This document shows positions 34,224-41,696 of a stretch of DNA of 64,000 bases, piece after piece (within the stretch, counting starts at the first letter, position 1; each line of letters begins with the position of its first letter). The DNA lies in the NCBI RefSeq assembly GCF_037974265.1, contig NZ_CP150233.1, positions 5,208,001 to 5,272,000 on the forward strand, in the 5' to 3' direction. The DNA comes from Paenibacillus sp. FSL R5-0623 (GTDB lineage: Bacteria > Bacillota > Bacilli > Paenibacillales > Paenibacillaceae). The notes beneath the pieces were generated by a model, which had not been told where the DNA came from, made no database searches, and worked only from the letters and a program-made list of their open reading frames with translations. A program made the position numbers and the translations under genes.

Positions 34224-34264
34224 AAAAAGGTGCATTCCGCCATTATGGCTAAGATGCACCTTTT
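34224..34264. terminator. Bidirectional terminator between AraC regulator and aldo/keto reductase
   Basis: AAAAGGTGCAT pairs with ATGCACCTTTT around an 18-base loop, with A-run on the left and T-run on the right. The two genes converge on it. Confidence 0.85.
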
Positions 34265-34273
34265 GCACTTTAT

Positions 34274-35281
34274 TTATTTGTCATCAGGCTCCGGAGACAG
34301 GATGGATTCAATCCGTTCCAATTCCTCTGTAGAGAAATCCAGCTGACTGAGCGCAGCCACATTCTCTTCAATCTGGGAAGGACGACTTGCGCCAATCAGC
34401 GCAGAAGTTACCCTGCCATTACGCAGCACCCATGAGAGTGAAAATTGGGCCAAACTCTGACCACGGGCTGCTGCAATCTGGTTCAGCGCCCGCACTTTGC
34501 GGAGCGTCTCTGGAGAGATGTTGTTTTCATTCAGGAATACCGATGGTCCTTTGGCACGTGAGTCTTCCGGGATACCATTCAAGTATTTGTTCGTGAGCAC
34601 ACCTTGTGCCAATGGACAGAACGCAATACTGCCTGTTCCATACTCATCCAGCACATCCTGCAAACCATCTTCAATCCAGCGGTCCAGCAGCGAGTATTTC
34701 GGTTGATGGATTAACAGGGGCGTACCCAGACTTTTCAGAATTTCAGCAGCCTGTCTTGTTTGCTCTGCGGGATAGTTGGAGATCCCTACATAAAGGGCTT
34801 TGCCCGAGCGAACAATATGATCCAGTGCCATCATCGTTTCTTCCAAAGGCGTGTCGGGATCATAACGATGTGAATAGAAAATATCCACATAATCCAGGCC
34901 CATACGCTTCAAGCTCTGATTCAGACTGGATACCAGATTTTTGCGTGAACCCCACTCGCCATACGGCCCGGGCCACATATAATATCCCGCTTTGGTGGAG
35001 ATCACCAGTTCATCCCGATAAGGTTTCAGATCCTGGGCCAGTACCTGTCCAAATAACTGCTCTGCCGAACCTGCCGGTGGGCCATAATTGTTGGCAAGGT
35101 CAAAATGTGTAATGCCCAGATCAAATGATCGGGTAATCATATTACGGCCATTCTCAGCGTTATTGATACCGCCAAAATTATGCCATAACCCCAGTGAAAT
35201 CGCTGGCAGTTTCAAACCTGAACGTCCAACGCGGTTATATTTCATCGTTTCATAGCGAGTATCGCTTGCTACGTAGACCAT
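34274..35281 (-). CDS. Aldo/keto reductase (YghZ/GprA type)
   Basis: A 335-residue TIM-barrel NADPH-dependent reductase. Catalytic Asp and Tyr are in FDLANNYGPPAGSAE, Lys in ISTKAGYYMWPGPYGEWG, His in IFYSHRYDPDTPLEE. The LGLWHNFGG and GPYGEWGSRKNL segments match the YghZ group, which reduces L-glyceraldehyde-3-phosphate and methylglyoxal. It stands alone, with AAGGGA before its ATG. Confidence 0.9.
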   Translation of the reverse strand: MVYVASDTRYETMKYNRVGRSGLKLPAISLGLWHNFGGINNAENGRNMITRSFDLGITHFDLANNYGPPAGSAEQLFGQVLAQDLKPYRDELVISTKAGYYMWPGPYGEWGSRKNLVSSLNQSLKRMGLDYVDIFYSHRYDPDTPLEETMMALDHIVRSGKALYVGISNYPAEQTRQAAEILKSLGTPLLIHQPKYSLLDRWIEDGLQDVLDEYGTGSIAFCPLAQGVLTNKYLNGIPEDSRAKGPSVFLNENNISPETLRKVRALNQIAAARGQSLAQFSLSWVLRNGRVTSALIGASRPSQIEENVAALSQLDFSTEELERIESILSPEPDDK

Positions 35282-35359
35282 TATGAATCCCTTCTTTCCC
35301 CAGGTTCCGCCTCTTGTATCCGGTCTATGCCGGAGAATGCGGTTATTCAGTCCATACGT

Positions 35360-36100
35360 TCAACCAAGAAGCTGGTCCACAATATTCATTACCTCACCAA
35401 TCGGCTCTGTAATCAGCAAATCCGCCCTGCGGTCGTAAGCGGTAGGTGTAGCGTTGAGCAGAACGGTATGTTTTCCCTGAAAATACGTAATTAACTGGGC
35501 CGCTGGATATACCGTCAGTGACGTGCCTCCCACGAGTAACAGATCTGCAGAAGACAGTGCATCAATGGAACGGTACAATGTCGTCTGATCCAGTTCCTCT
35601 TCGTACAGCACCACATCCGGCTTGATCACACCACCACATGCGGTACAGCGAGGTACCGTATCTTGGGATTGTATAATATCATTCAGTGTATAAAACTGCT
35701 TGCAATCCATGCAGGCATTACGATGAACTGAGCCGTGAAGCTCAAAAACATTGCTGTTGCCTGCCTTCTGATGCAGTCCGTCGATATTTTGCGTGATCAC
35801 TGCCTGAAGTTTTCCTTCCTGCTCCAGACGGGCCAATAGTCGATGGCACCCATTCGGTTCAGCATCTGGATGAAGCATTTTGCCTCGATAAAAATCATAA
35901 AAAATATCGGCGTGTTGATCAAAAAAATGTCGACTTAATAACTCTTCCGGTGGATAAGGCGAATGCTGCTCCGTCTGATACAGACCCGCAGCCGAGCGGA
36001 AGTCGGGAATCCCGCTTTCCGTTGAAGTCCCGGCCCCTCCGAAAAAAACAATCCGGGAGCTCTCCTGAATCCAGGCAGCCAGTTGTTCTGTTGCGTTCAT
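35360..36100 (-). CDS. NAD-dependent protein deacylase (sirtuin)
   Basis: A 246-residue Sir2-family enzyme. NAD-binding motifs GAGTSTESGIPDFRS and TQNIDGLHQKAG, catalytic histidine in ELHGSVHRNACM, and a zinc knuckle CMDCKQFY...CTACGG are all present. It is similar in size to B. subtilis SrtN, which deacetylates acetyl-CoA synthetase and other proteins. AAAGGAGGAGAGAGG precedes its ATG. Confidence 0.93.
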   Translation of the reverse strand: MNATEQLAAWIQESSRIVFFGGAGTSTESGIPDFRSAAGLYQTEQHSPYPPEELLSRHFFDQHADIFYDFYRGKMLHPDAEPNGCHRLLARLEQEGKLQAVITQNIDGLHQKAGNSNVFELHGSVHRNACMDCKQFYTLNDIIQSQDTVPRCTACGGVIKPDVVLYEEELDQTTLYRSIDALSSADLLLVGGTSLTVYPAAQLITYFQGKHTVLLNATPTAYDRRADLLITEPIGEVMNIVDQLLG

Positions 36101-36120
36101 CCTCTCTCCTCCTTTTATTT

Positions 36121-36315
36121 ACTATATAAATTGAACTAAAGAATATTTACACTGACCACTCCGATGACAGAACAACCTTCCGATCGCTGTTATCCACAGA
36201 TTTTTTTTGATTCCTTTCCTAAGGGGAAAATCCGAGGATAAAGGCGAACACTCCGTTTCTTCAGGTTATTTCTGTCCTCTTCATTTCGTGTAAATGTTAG
36301 TTCAATTTATATAGT
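36121..36315. repeat. 195-bp palindromic element
   Basis: Both ends carry a perfect 19-bp inverted repeat (ACTATATAAATTGAACTAA at 36121–36139; its complement at 36297–36315). The homology continues inwards with small gaps (TTTACAC, GACAGAA, AACC, CGCTGTTATCC versus GGATAAAGGCGAACA), so almost the whole element can fold into one long imperfect hairpin. It has no coding capacity I can see and no obvious target duplication. It looks like a MITE or a large palindromic repeat, placed in the gap between a HAD gene and the sirtuin gene. Confidence 0.7.
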
Positions 36316-36334
36316 CCAATCAGGTCAGGGTGAC

Positions 36335-37102
36335 TTATAAAATAACGCTTATCTCATTATAATGACGAATAATGGCATGGGCATCAACCAAATGTGATCC
36401 TTGATCTGACTGTTGACAGTAACCGAGCGTATAGGGTACGCCTGCGTTTCGCCCCATCTGCATATCCCCATTACTATCTCCAATTACAACGGCCTCCGCA
36501 GGATCGATATGTAATTCACGGCAAGCCAAGAGTGCTGCTTCTCCATCCGGTTTGCCCTGGGTCACCCGATCACAGCCCACAATGGAGATGAAAAAGGAAC
36601 GAATCCCCATCCAATCCAGATGTGTTTCTGCTGCCGCTGTACTGTCTGAAGTGACGACCGCCAGTGGTATGTCTGCTGCCCTGCATTTCTGCAAGAAATC
36701 CAGCAATCCTGACATTGGTTCAGCGGATTTGCGCTCTCTTACCGATCTCATGGCTACACTTGAAAATTGGCGTATCGTTGTGATCGCTTCATTCCATGGC
36801 ATGCCTGCCGCATATAACTGACCGGCAAGCAATCCCGTGCATTCATCCACAGTCGCAATGGCAAGTGGACCTTGCGGATCATAGCCGACAATGTGACCTT
36901 CTGCATTATGAATGGTGCCCAGGACGTGCTCCCGTTCAACCGTAAATGAAGCTCCAAGCTCATTCATACGTGATTGCAACTGATCCAGTAATGCCTCTGC
37001 CCACGGCCCCCATAGCTGGAGAAATTCCAACAGTGTTCCATCTTTATCAAACAGGATACCTTTACATGGGATCTGCGCTCCATTCACTTGAAGCATGGTC
37101 AT
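36335..37102 (-). CDS. HAD-family phosphatase
   Basis: A 255-residue haloacid-dehalogenase hydrolase. Motif I is CKGILFDKDGTLLEF (nucleophile Asp and acid Asp), motif II LAVVTSDST, motif III Lys near QGKPDGEA, motif IV VVIGDSNGDMQMGRNAG. The alpha-helical cap after motif I makes it similar to phosphoglycolate phosphatase or pyrophosphatase-like proteins. The start is set at MTMLQVNG, with GGAGGT 7 bases upstream. The substrate is not evident. Confidence 0.87.
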   Translation of the reverse strand: MTMLQVNGAQIPCKGILFDKDGTLLEFLQLWGPWAEALLDQLQSRMNELGASFTVEREHVLGTIHNAEGHIVGYDPQGPLAIATVDECTGLLAGQLYAAGMPWNEAITTIRQFSSVAMRSVRERKSAEPMSGLLDFLQKCRAADIPLAVVTSDSTAAAETHLDWMGIRSFFISIVGCDRVTQGKPDGEAALLACRELHIDPAEAVVIGDSNGDMQMGRNAGVPYTLGYCQQSDQGSHLVDAHAIIRHYNEISVIL

Positions 37103-37172
37103 CCATATCACCTCCATCAAGTTATGCTATAAATGTGAATGCATACAGCCCTTAATGCAGAATAATTAAAAT

Positions 37173-37940
37173 CTATTTGATCGTACTTAACCAAGCCAGT
37201 ACCGTCTTGACCGTCTGATTCAGCTGTTCTTCTCCACTCACTTCCGGCTCGCCATCTCCTTTTTGATGACCATAATCACCAAACTGGGCGTGGTTTCCAC
37301 CTTCAATGGTGTAATACACCGTGTCTTCTGGAAGATACATCCGTCCACTCTGATACTTCGTAGCATTCACGACTTCATCTTTAGTACCCAGAATAGATAA
37401 AGCAGGTATTCCAAGTGACTTTACGCTTCCTTTTTCATCTGGGTAAGATGCCAAGAAAAAGATCCCGTGAAGTGCATCAGGATGTGCGGTTACATAACGT
37501 GCAGCCATGGACCCGCCGAGAGAGTGTCCACCCATAATAAATTGTTCGTCTGGATATGCGGCCAGAATCTCATCTGCCAAGTTTGGCTTAAGCACTGCCA
37601 GGTTAACTGGCATCTTGGCAATAATGGTGTGATGACCCGCAGCAGCCAGCTCATGCGCGAGTGGTGCATAACTTTCCGGTTTTACCAGCCCACCAGGGTA
37701 GAAAAGTACACTTTTCCCAATCGGTTTATCTGGCACAAAATCAATCCAGTTCTCTTGTTCACTCACCGTCACCTGATCGGCTGTTTCCATGGCCGTTTGA
37801 GCTGTTTCCTGTGGACCGTATGGTGTGAATAATTTCCACGCAACGAATCCACATCCAATGACAATGAGCGCCAGAAGTACGAGCAGGAATTTCCCGATGC
37901 CCCTCTTCTTGCGCCCTGTATTATACCGATTTCTCAACAT
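37173..37940 (-). CDS. Membrane-tethered alpha/beta hydrolase
   Basis: A 255-residue protein: a short basic N-terminus (RKKRGIGK), one membrane helix (FLLVLLALIVIGCGFVAW, about 18–35), then an extracellular alpha/beta hydrolase domain. The nucleophile serine is in MGGHSLGGSMAARY, Asp in LGTKDEVV, His in GGNHAQFGDYG. It resembles the Bacillota alpha/beta family 'dienelactone hydrolase-like' proteins. Its target may be an extracellular ester, but nothing around it says which. Confidence 0.83.
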   Translation of the reverse strand: MLRNRYNTGRKKRGIGKFLLVLLALIVIGCGFVAWKLFTPYGPQETAQTAMETADQVTVSEQENWIDFVPDKPIGKSVLFYPGGLVKPESYAPLAHELAAAGHHTIIAKMPVNLAVLKPNLADEILAAYPDEQFIMGGHSLGGSMAARYVTAHPDALHGIFFLASYPDEKGSVKSLGIPALSILGTKDEVVNATKYQSGRMYLPEDTVYYTIEGGNHAQFGDYGHQKGDGEPEVSGEEQLNQTVKTVLAWLSTIK

Positions 37941-37985
37941 TAATCACCTTTCTTCACTTCCGCAGGTGCCGCGGCTCACAGAATT

Positions 37986-38010
37986 GGGAGCCGTCGTTCA
38001 TCAGGCTCCC
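37986..38010 (-). terminator. Possible terminator after eda
   Basis: GGGAGCC pairs with GGCTCCC around an 11-base loop, about 20 bases after the eda stop. It is followed by AATTCTG on the minus strand, so the T-run is poor. Confidence 0.35.
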
Positions 38011-38031
38011 CTTCTCCGAATTGAAAAAATA

Positions 38032-38697
38032 TTATTCTGCCTTGGCCTTGCGGTAAGCATCCATATATTGTTCCGCTTTGCGACGGACATGACTCAGGTC
38101 ACCCGTTTTCACAGCTTCCGATGTCAAGTCGGAACCGATCCCTACAGCCACTGCTCCACCCTTGATCCAATCCCCCAGATTAGACAAGGATACCCCGCCA
38201 GTTGGCATAAAATTCGCCTGCGGCATAGGGCCCTTCATCGTTTTGATAATCGAAGGATCATACAGATTACCCGGGAACAACTTCACAATGTCCACACCGA
38301 GTTCCAGTGCGCGTTGAACATCAGCAATCGTCATCACACCAGGCAGAATCGGAATTCGATACAGATTGCAGATCTGAACAGTATCCGGATTCAAGGAAGG
38401 TCCAACGACAAACTCGGCACCCGACATGATAGCCGCTCTCGCCGTTTGCGGTTCGAGCACCGTTCCCGCACCAATAATCGCGAATTTCTCTGGATCTTGT
38501 GTGTTCCAATGGTATACACGGCTTAATTTTTCAATGGCTTTGAGTGCACTGGGTACTGTCATCGTAATCTCGATAACTTTAATGCCACCCGCAATCGCTT
38601 GCTCGGCCATGGCAATGACTTGATCAGCAGAATCTGCACGCAGAACTGCCACAACCCCATTGTCCGTAATCTTTTGCAACAGCTGAAGCTTCTTCAT
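38032..38697 (-). CDS. eda: 2-keto-3-deoxy-6-phosphogluconate / 4-hydroxy-2-oxoglutarate aldolase
   Basis: A 221-residue class I aldolase. The Schiff-base lysine is in DIVKLFPGNLYDPS, and the catalytic glutamate in IKVIEITMTVPSA; the GAGTVLEPQTA loop is typical. It cleaves KDPG to pyruvate and glyceraldehyde-3-phosphate. It follows kdgK on the same strand, about 90 bp away, so KDG from pectin or glucuronate breakdown is phosphorylated and cleaved by this pair. GGGAGAG precedes the ATG. Confidence 0.95.
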   Translation of the reverse strand: MKKLQLLQKITDNGVVAVLRADSADQVIAMAEQAIAGGIKVIEITMTVPSALKAIEKLSRVYHWNTQDPEKFAIIGAGTVLEPQTARAAIMSGAEFVVGPSLNPDTVQICNLYRIPILPGVMTIADVQRALELGVDIVKLFPGNLYDPSIIKTMKGPMPQANFMPTGGVSLSNLGDWIKGGAVAVGIGSDLTSEAVKTGDLSHVRRKAEQYMDAYRKAKAE

Positions 38698-38784
38698 TTC
38701 ATTCTCTCCCTTGTCAATGTGGTGGTTGTGTATACAAGCCTTACATTTAAGAACGAAGATGAGCCATATATGATTCCAGAGCGA

Positions 38785-39750
38785 CTAGCGCTCAACATGG
38801 GCAACGTTGTTCAGCTTGGCCTCGACCTGCCCCCACGTCGGGAGCGCCTCCCAATCGCCAACAGCCTGTATAACCATGGAACCGGTCAAATTGCCGAGAC
38901 GGGTTGCTTCCTGCGGGGAGTATCCTTTTAATAAACCCGATAAAAATCCCGCGCAGAATCCATCTCCTGCTCCTACCGTATCCAGAACATTATCCGCCTT
39001 AAAGTACGGAACTTCCGTTAGGGTACCATTCGCCAATACGTAGGTCAAATCAGGGCCACCCTTCACGATGCACACAGCATTCAGGGCAGATAAACGCTCA
39101 AGTACTTTTTGATCATTTTCTTCGTTATATAGAAGTTTCATCTCGTCCAGACCCGGTAAAAAGTAGTCCGCCAGTTCAGCTAAACGCAGTATAACCGGAC
39201 GGGCCTCATCCGCAGACCATAGTTTGAGACGCAGATTTGGATCAAAGCTTACTTTCACCCCTGCCTGTTTGGCAATATGTATGGCAGCCTCTACCGTAGC
39301 AAGTCCGGACGGGCTTATCGCTGCCGTTATACCCGTAACGTGCAATATCTTCGCCCCGGCAATATAGTCGGGATCCAGATCATCAGGTGTGATCGCACTT
39401 GCAGCAGATAACTTCCTATAATAATGTACCGAGGCTTTCCCGGAAGCGTTCTCACGAATCATCAAACCAGTGGGCTCGTGATCACTCAACCTTACCCGAG
39501 ATACATCTACGCCTTCACCGCGAATGGCTTTCAGAATCATACTGCCCATCGGATCATTGCCCAAACGTCCAAACCAACCACTGGTATGCCCCAGGCGGGA
39601 TACGCCAATAGCCAGATTGCTCTCAGCACCCCCGAAAGACTTGTCCAGTGTGGCTGCATATTCCAGCCCTCTTGTATCCTTGGCAGTCAGCAAACCCATA
39701 CTCTCCCCAAACGTAATGATTTCCGGGCTTGGATAGGGACTCGTTGACAT
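38785..39750 (-). CDS. kdgK: 2-keto-3-deoxygluconate kinase
   Basis: A 321-residue PfkB-family sugar kinase. The PfkB signature near the C-terminus (DNVLDTVGAGDGFCAGF) contains the catalytic Asp, and the N-terminus FGESMGLLTAK and SKFGGAESN-like segment (LDKSFGGAESNLAIGVSRLG) are typical of KdgK. It phosphorylates KDG to KDPG, which eda then cleaves. AAGGAGGG precedes its ATG. It has a TTGACA promoter and two upstream regulatory motifs. Confidence 0.9.
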   Translation of the reverse strand: MSTSPYPSPEIITFGESMGLLTAKDTRGLEYAATLDKSFGGAESNLAIGVSRLGHTSGWFGRLGNDPMGSMILKAIRGEGVDVSRVRLSDHEPTGLMIRENASGKASVHYYRKLSAASAITPDDLDPDYIAGAKILHVTGITAAISPSGLATVEAAIHIAKQAGVKVSFDPNLRLKLWSADEARPVILRLAELADYFLPGLDEMKLLYNEENDQKVLERLSALNAVCIVKGGPDLTYVLANGTLTEVPYFKADNVLDTVGAGDGFCAGFLSGLLKGYSPQEATRLGNLTGSMVIQAVGDWEALPTWGQVEAKLNNVAHVER

Positions 39751-39795
39751 GATTTCTTCCCTCCTTATATTTACATTCCCTCATCTTCTTTTTCT

Positions 39796-39824
39796 ATTGT
39801 CATCCTCTATGCAACCGTTGTCAA
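39796..39824 (-). promoter_or_regulatory. kdgK-eda promoter
   Basis: Minus strand TTGACA (39824–39819), 17 bases, GACAAT (39801–39796), about 45 bp before the kdgK ATG. Confidence 0.6.
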
Positions 39825-39862
39825 TCCCGTTGTGTTCATTTTGTTGTCACAGCTTTGAGAAA

Positions 39863-39877
39863 AGATAACGCTTACCA
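39863..39877 (-). promoter_or_regulatory. cre-like site upstream of kdgK
   Basis: Minus strand TGGTAAGCGTTATCT fits the cre consensus at 13 of 15 positions. It is about 40 bp upstream of the kdgK -35 box, a position more usual for activation or for a LacI-type KdgR operator. Confidence 0.3.
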
Positions 39878-39878
39878 A

Positions 39879-39894
39879 TGTGAATTAAATCACA
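39879..39894. promoter_or_regulatory. CRP/Fnr-type box between kdgK and the acyltransferase gene
   Basis: TGTGA-ATTAAA-TCACA is a perfect TGTGA-N6-TCACA palindrome, the site of Fnr in B. subtilis. It sits in the divergent region, about 79 bp before the acyltransferase ATG and about 55 bp upstream of the kdgK -35. Confidence 0.45.
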
Positions 39895-39972
39895 ATAGAG
39901 AATGCACATCCATATTACCCTTATTACAGATGCAAATGACCTTTCAACCATGGTCTATAAGGGGGCAACACC

Positions 39973-41013
39973 ATGAAAAATCAGACACTGATCCGGGATG
40001 ATCAGGAATCTTTCTTTTACAATCTGCGCTTTATGCTTATCGTCTGTGTCCTTGCTGGTAATGCACTTGAACCACTCATTACACGTTTTGCAGGAGCGGA
40101 AGCTCTGTTCCTGTGGATATATACGTTTCACATGCCACTCTTTGTATGGGTAACCGGGTATTTTGCGATACACTCACTCCAAGGTGCATCTGGGCGAAAC
40201 GTCCTGAAGCAGATTGCACTGCAGTACGTACTGTTTCAGTCCTTATACGCATTGATGGACTTTACCGTATTCCATACACCCCATATGCGGCTATCCTTCT
40301 TTGCACCTTATTTGCTGTTATGGTTTCTCGCGAGTCATTTCTGTTGGCGACTGCTGCTTCGTCTGACGATTTCCTGGAAACCGATATATCGGCTGATTGG
40401 ATCGATTGCGCTCGGTATAATTGCCGGGTATTTGCCCATCGATGGGTTCTGGCTCAGCTTCAGCCGTACATTTGTATTTCTGCCGTTCTTTGTCATCGGT
40501 TATGACTATGGAGCAACCATCCGTTCACATTTATTATCCGGTTGGGGGCGAAAAACCGCAGCCATCCTCTCTGCTGCACTGTTGGTATGGATCGGGTATG
40601 GTGGTTTAAACATTTCTTCCGGATGGTTACTCGGCAGCATGACGTACGCCGAACTGGGTCACCACGAATGGTATGCCGGCATCTTCCGACTTGGAGTCTA
40701 CCTATTGGAGATCGCATCGGCAGCAATGTTCTTGGCCTGGGTACCTTCCTTGACTTCCAGACTGACGGACCTTGGACGTCGCACACTTTATGTATTCCTG
40801 CTGCATGGGTTTCTCGTTCGTCTCGCGATCTGGTCCGGAGTCTACAGTTATATGGGAAGCTCGGCGTATATTCCAGTCATACTTGTCATTGCCGTACTCT
40901 TCGCAGTCACCCTGGCTCTGCCGGCTGTACGTCACACGTTCAAACCCTTAATTGAACCGGATATATCCCGATTTTCTTTCCATCGACCTGAGGTGTTTAA
41001 ACGGTCGGCCTAA
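39973..41013 (+). CDS. Membrane acyltransferase (acyltransferase 3 / OafA-like)
   Basis: A 346-residue integral membrane protein with about ten hydrophobic segments. The N-terminal LRFMLIVCVLAGNALEPLITR and YTFHMPLFVWVTGYF fit the fucose-4-O-acetyltransferase branch of acyltransferase family 3, in which the conserved His of the first helices is at FHMPLF. Such proteins acetylate surface sugars. The gene is isolated, with no carbohydrate gene cluster beside it. GGGGGC precedes the ATG. Confidence 0.83.
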   Translation: MKNQTLIRDDQESFFYNLRFMLIVCVLAGNALEPLITRFAGAEALFLWIYTFHMPLFVWVTGYFAIHSLQGASGRNVLKQIALQYVLFQSLYALMDFTVFHTPHMRLSFFAPYLLLWFLASHFCWRLLLRLTISWKPIYRLIGSIALGIIAGYLPIDGFWLSFSRTFVFLPFFVIGYDYGATIRSHLLSGWGRKTAAILSAALLVWIGYGGLNISSGWLLGSMTYAELGHHEWYAGIFRLGVYLLEIASAAMFLAWVPSLTSRLTDLGRRTLYVFLLHGFLVRLAIWSGVYSYMGSSAYIPVILVIAVLFAVTLALPAVRHTFKPLIEPDISRFSFHRPEVFKRSA

Positions 41014-41136
41014 TGCTCTGACGGATCTCTTCACCATCCGTTCTATCCTGGTGTATTGTTTCAGGCTGGAAATAAGGTGGTAAATTAGGGATACGCGCTA
41101 CAAAAAACAACTTATCGTTGTAAGGAGTGATTTGTA

Positions 41137-41388
41137 ATGGCACGTCAACCGACGTCAGAACGCAAGATGAGCCGTGAGGAAGCTGGCAGATTAGGTGGCA
41201 AAGCGACTTCCAAGAACCATGATCGAAGCTTCTACCAGATGATTGGAAAAAAAGGTGGAGAAGCGACTTCAGATGCCCATGACACTGACTTTTACAAGCA
41301 GATTGGTCGCAAGGGCGGCGAAGCAACCTCCGAAACTCATAATAAGGAATTCTATCGTGAGATTGGACGCAAAGGCGGAAGCAACTAA
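41137..41388 (+). CDS. Small KGG-repeat stress protein (GsiB-like)
   Basis: An 83-residue, strongly hydrophilic protein with four repeats of about 20 residues, each containing GGKATS or GGEATS and a (K/R)GG core (GRLGGKATSKNHDRSF, GKKGGEATSDAHDTDF, GRKGGEATSETHNKEF, GRKGGSN). This is the KGG motif of GsiB-type hydrophilins, induced by stress and starvation in Bacillus. AAGGAG lies 8 bases before the ATG. I could not find a convincing SigB promoter. Confidence 0.87.
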   Translation: MARQPTSERKMSREEAGRLGGKATSKNHDRSFYQMIGKKGGEATSDAHDTDFYKQIGRKGGEATSETHNKEFYREIGRKGGSN

Positions 41389-41437
41389 TGAATTCCGCTC
41401 GCCACATCGAAACATGATCATAGCTTTCCCGCAAATC

Positions 41438-41476
41438 AAGAAGTCTAATTCCATGAAAATGGTTTGAGGCTTCTTT
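41438..41476 (+). terminator. Terminator after the KGG-repeat gene
   Basis: AAGAAGTCT pairs with GGGCTTCTT-like arm GAGGCTTCTT (with G-U) around an A/T-rich loop, followed by TCT. It lies 50 bases after the stop. Confidence 0.5.
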
Positions 41477-41509
41477 CTATTGATTGTAGAAATATGACGA
41501 CGGTTGTGA

Positions 41510-41607
41510 TAGACTCAATAGAAAAACCGGGTGTTCACGGGTTTAAAGCAGCAAAGAATTTCACAAACTACGGGGAGCTCGACACCGGCATGCCGGTCCT
41601 TTTTTTT
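41510..41607 (+). promoter_or_regulatory. Attenuator-like ilvD leader
   Basis: A strong terminator (ACCGGCATGCCGGT, 41584–41597, then CC and eight T) stands 90 bases before ilvD. Upstream, CCGG-TGT (41527–41534, one bulged G) can pair with ACACCGG (41582–41588), the terminator's 5' arm, as a weak antiterminator. There is no T-box motif, no leader peptide rich in Ile/Leu/Val, and I do not recognise a known riboswitch core. The sensing signal is unknown. Confidence 0.5.
41584..41607 (+). terminator. Terminator in the ilvD leader
   Basis: Perfect palindrome ACCGGCATGCCGGT followed by CC and eight T. It stands in front of ilvD, 89 bases before its ATG, so it regulates rather than ends a gene. 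Confidence 0.8.
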
Positions 41608-41696
41608 AGAGTACGGATGAAATTAAACGACAGATGCACTGCCATTTACTTTTCCATTCATGTTGCTCAATATTATATATTTGGGGGGAATACACC

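Noticed and set aside
36121..36315. Considering the palindrome as an insertion sequence
   Set aside because: There is no transposase frame inside and no clear target duplication; 195 bp is too short for an autonomous element.
41014..41136. A SigB promoter for the GsiB-like gene
   Set aside because: GTTT- and GGGAT-like blocks exist but with a 24-base spacer, far longer than the 12–14 of SigB promoters.
41437..41476. A CodY-like box in AATTCCATGAAAATG
   Set aside because: Only about 11 of 15 positions fit the consensus, and it lies in the loop of the KGG-gene terminator, upstream of any ilvD promoter that I could place.
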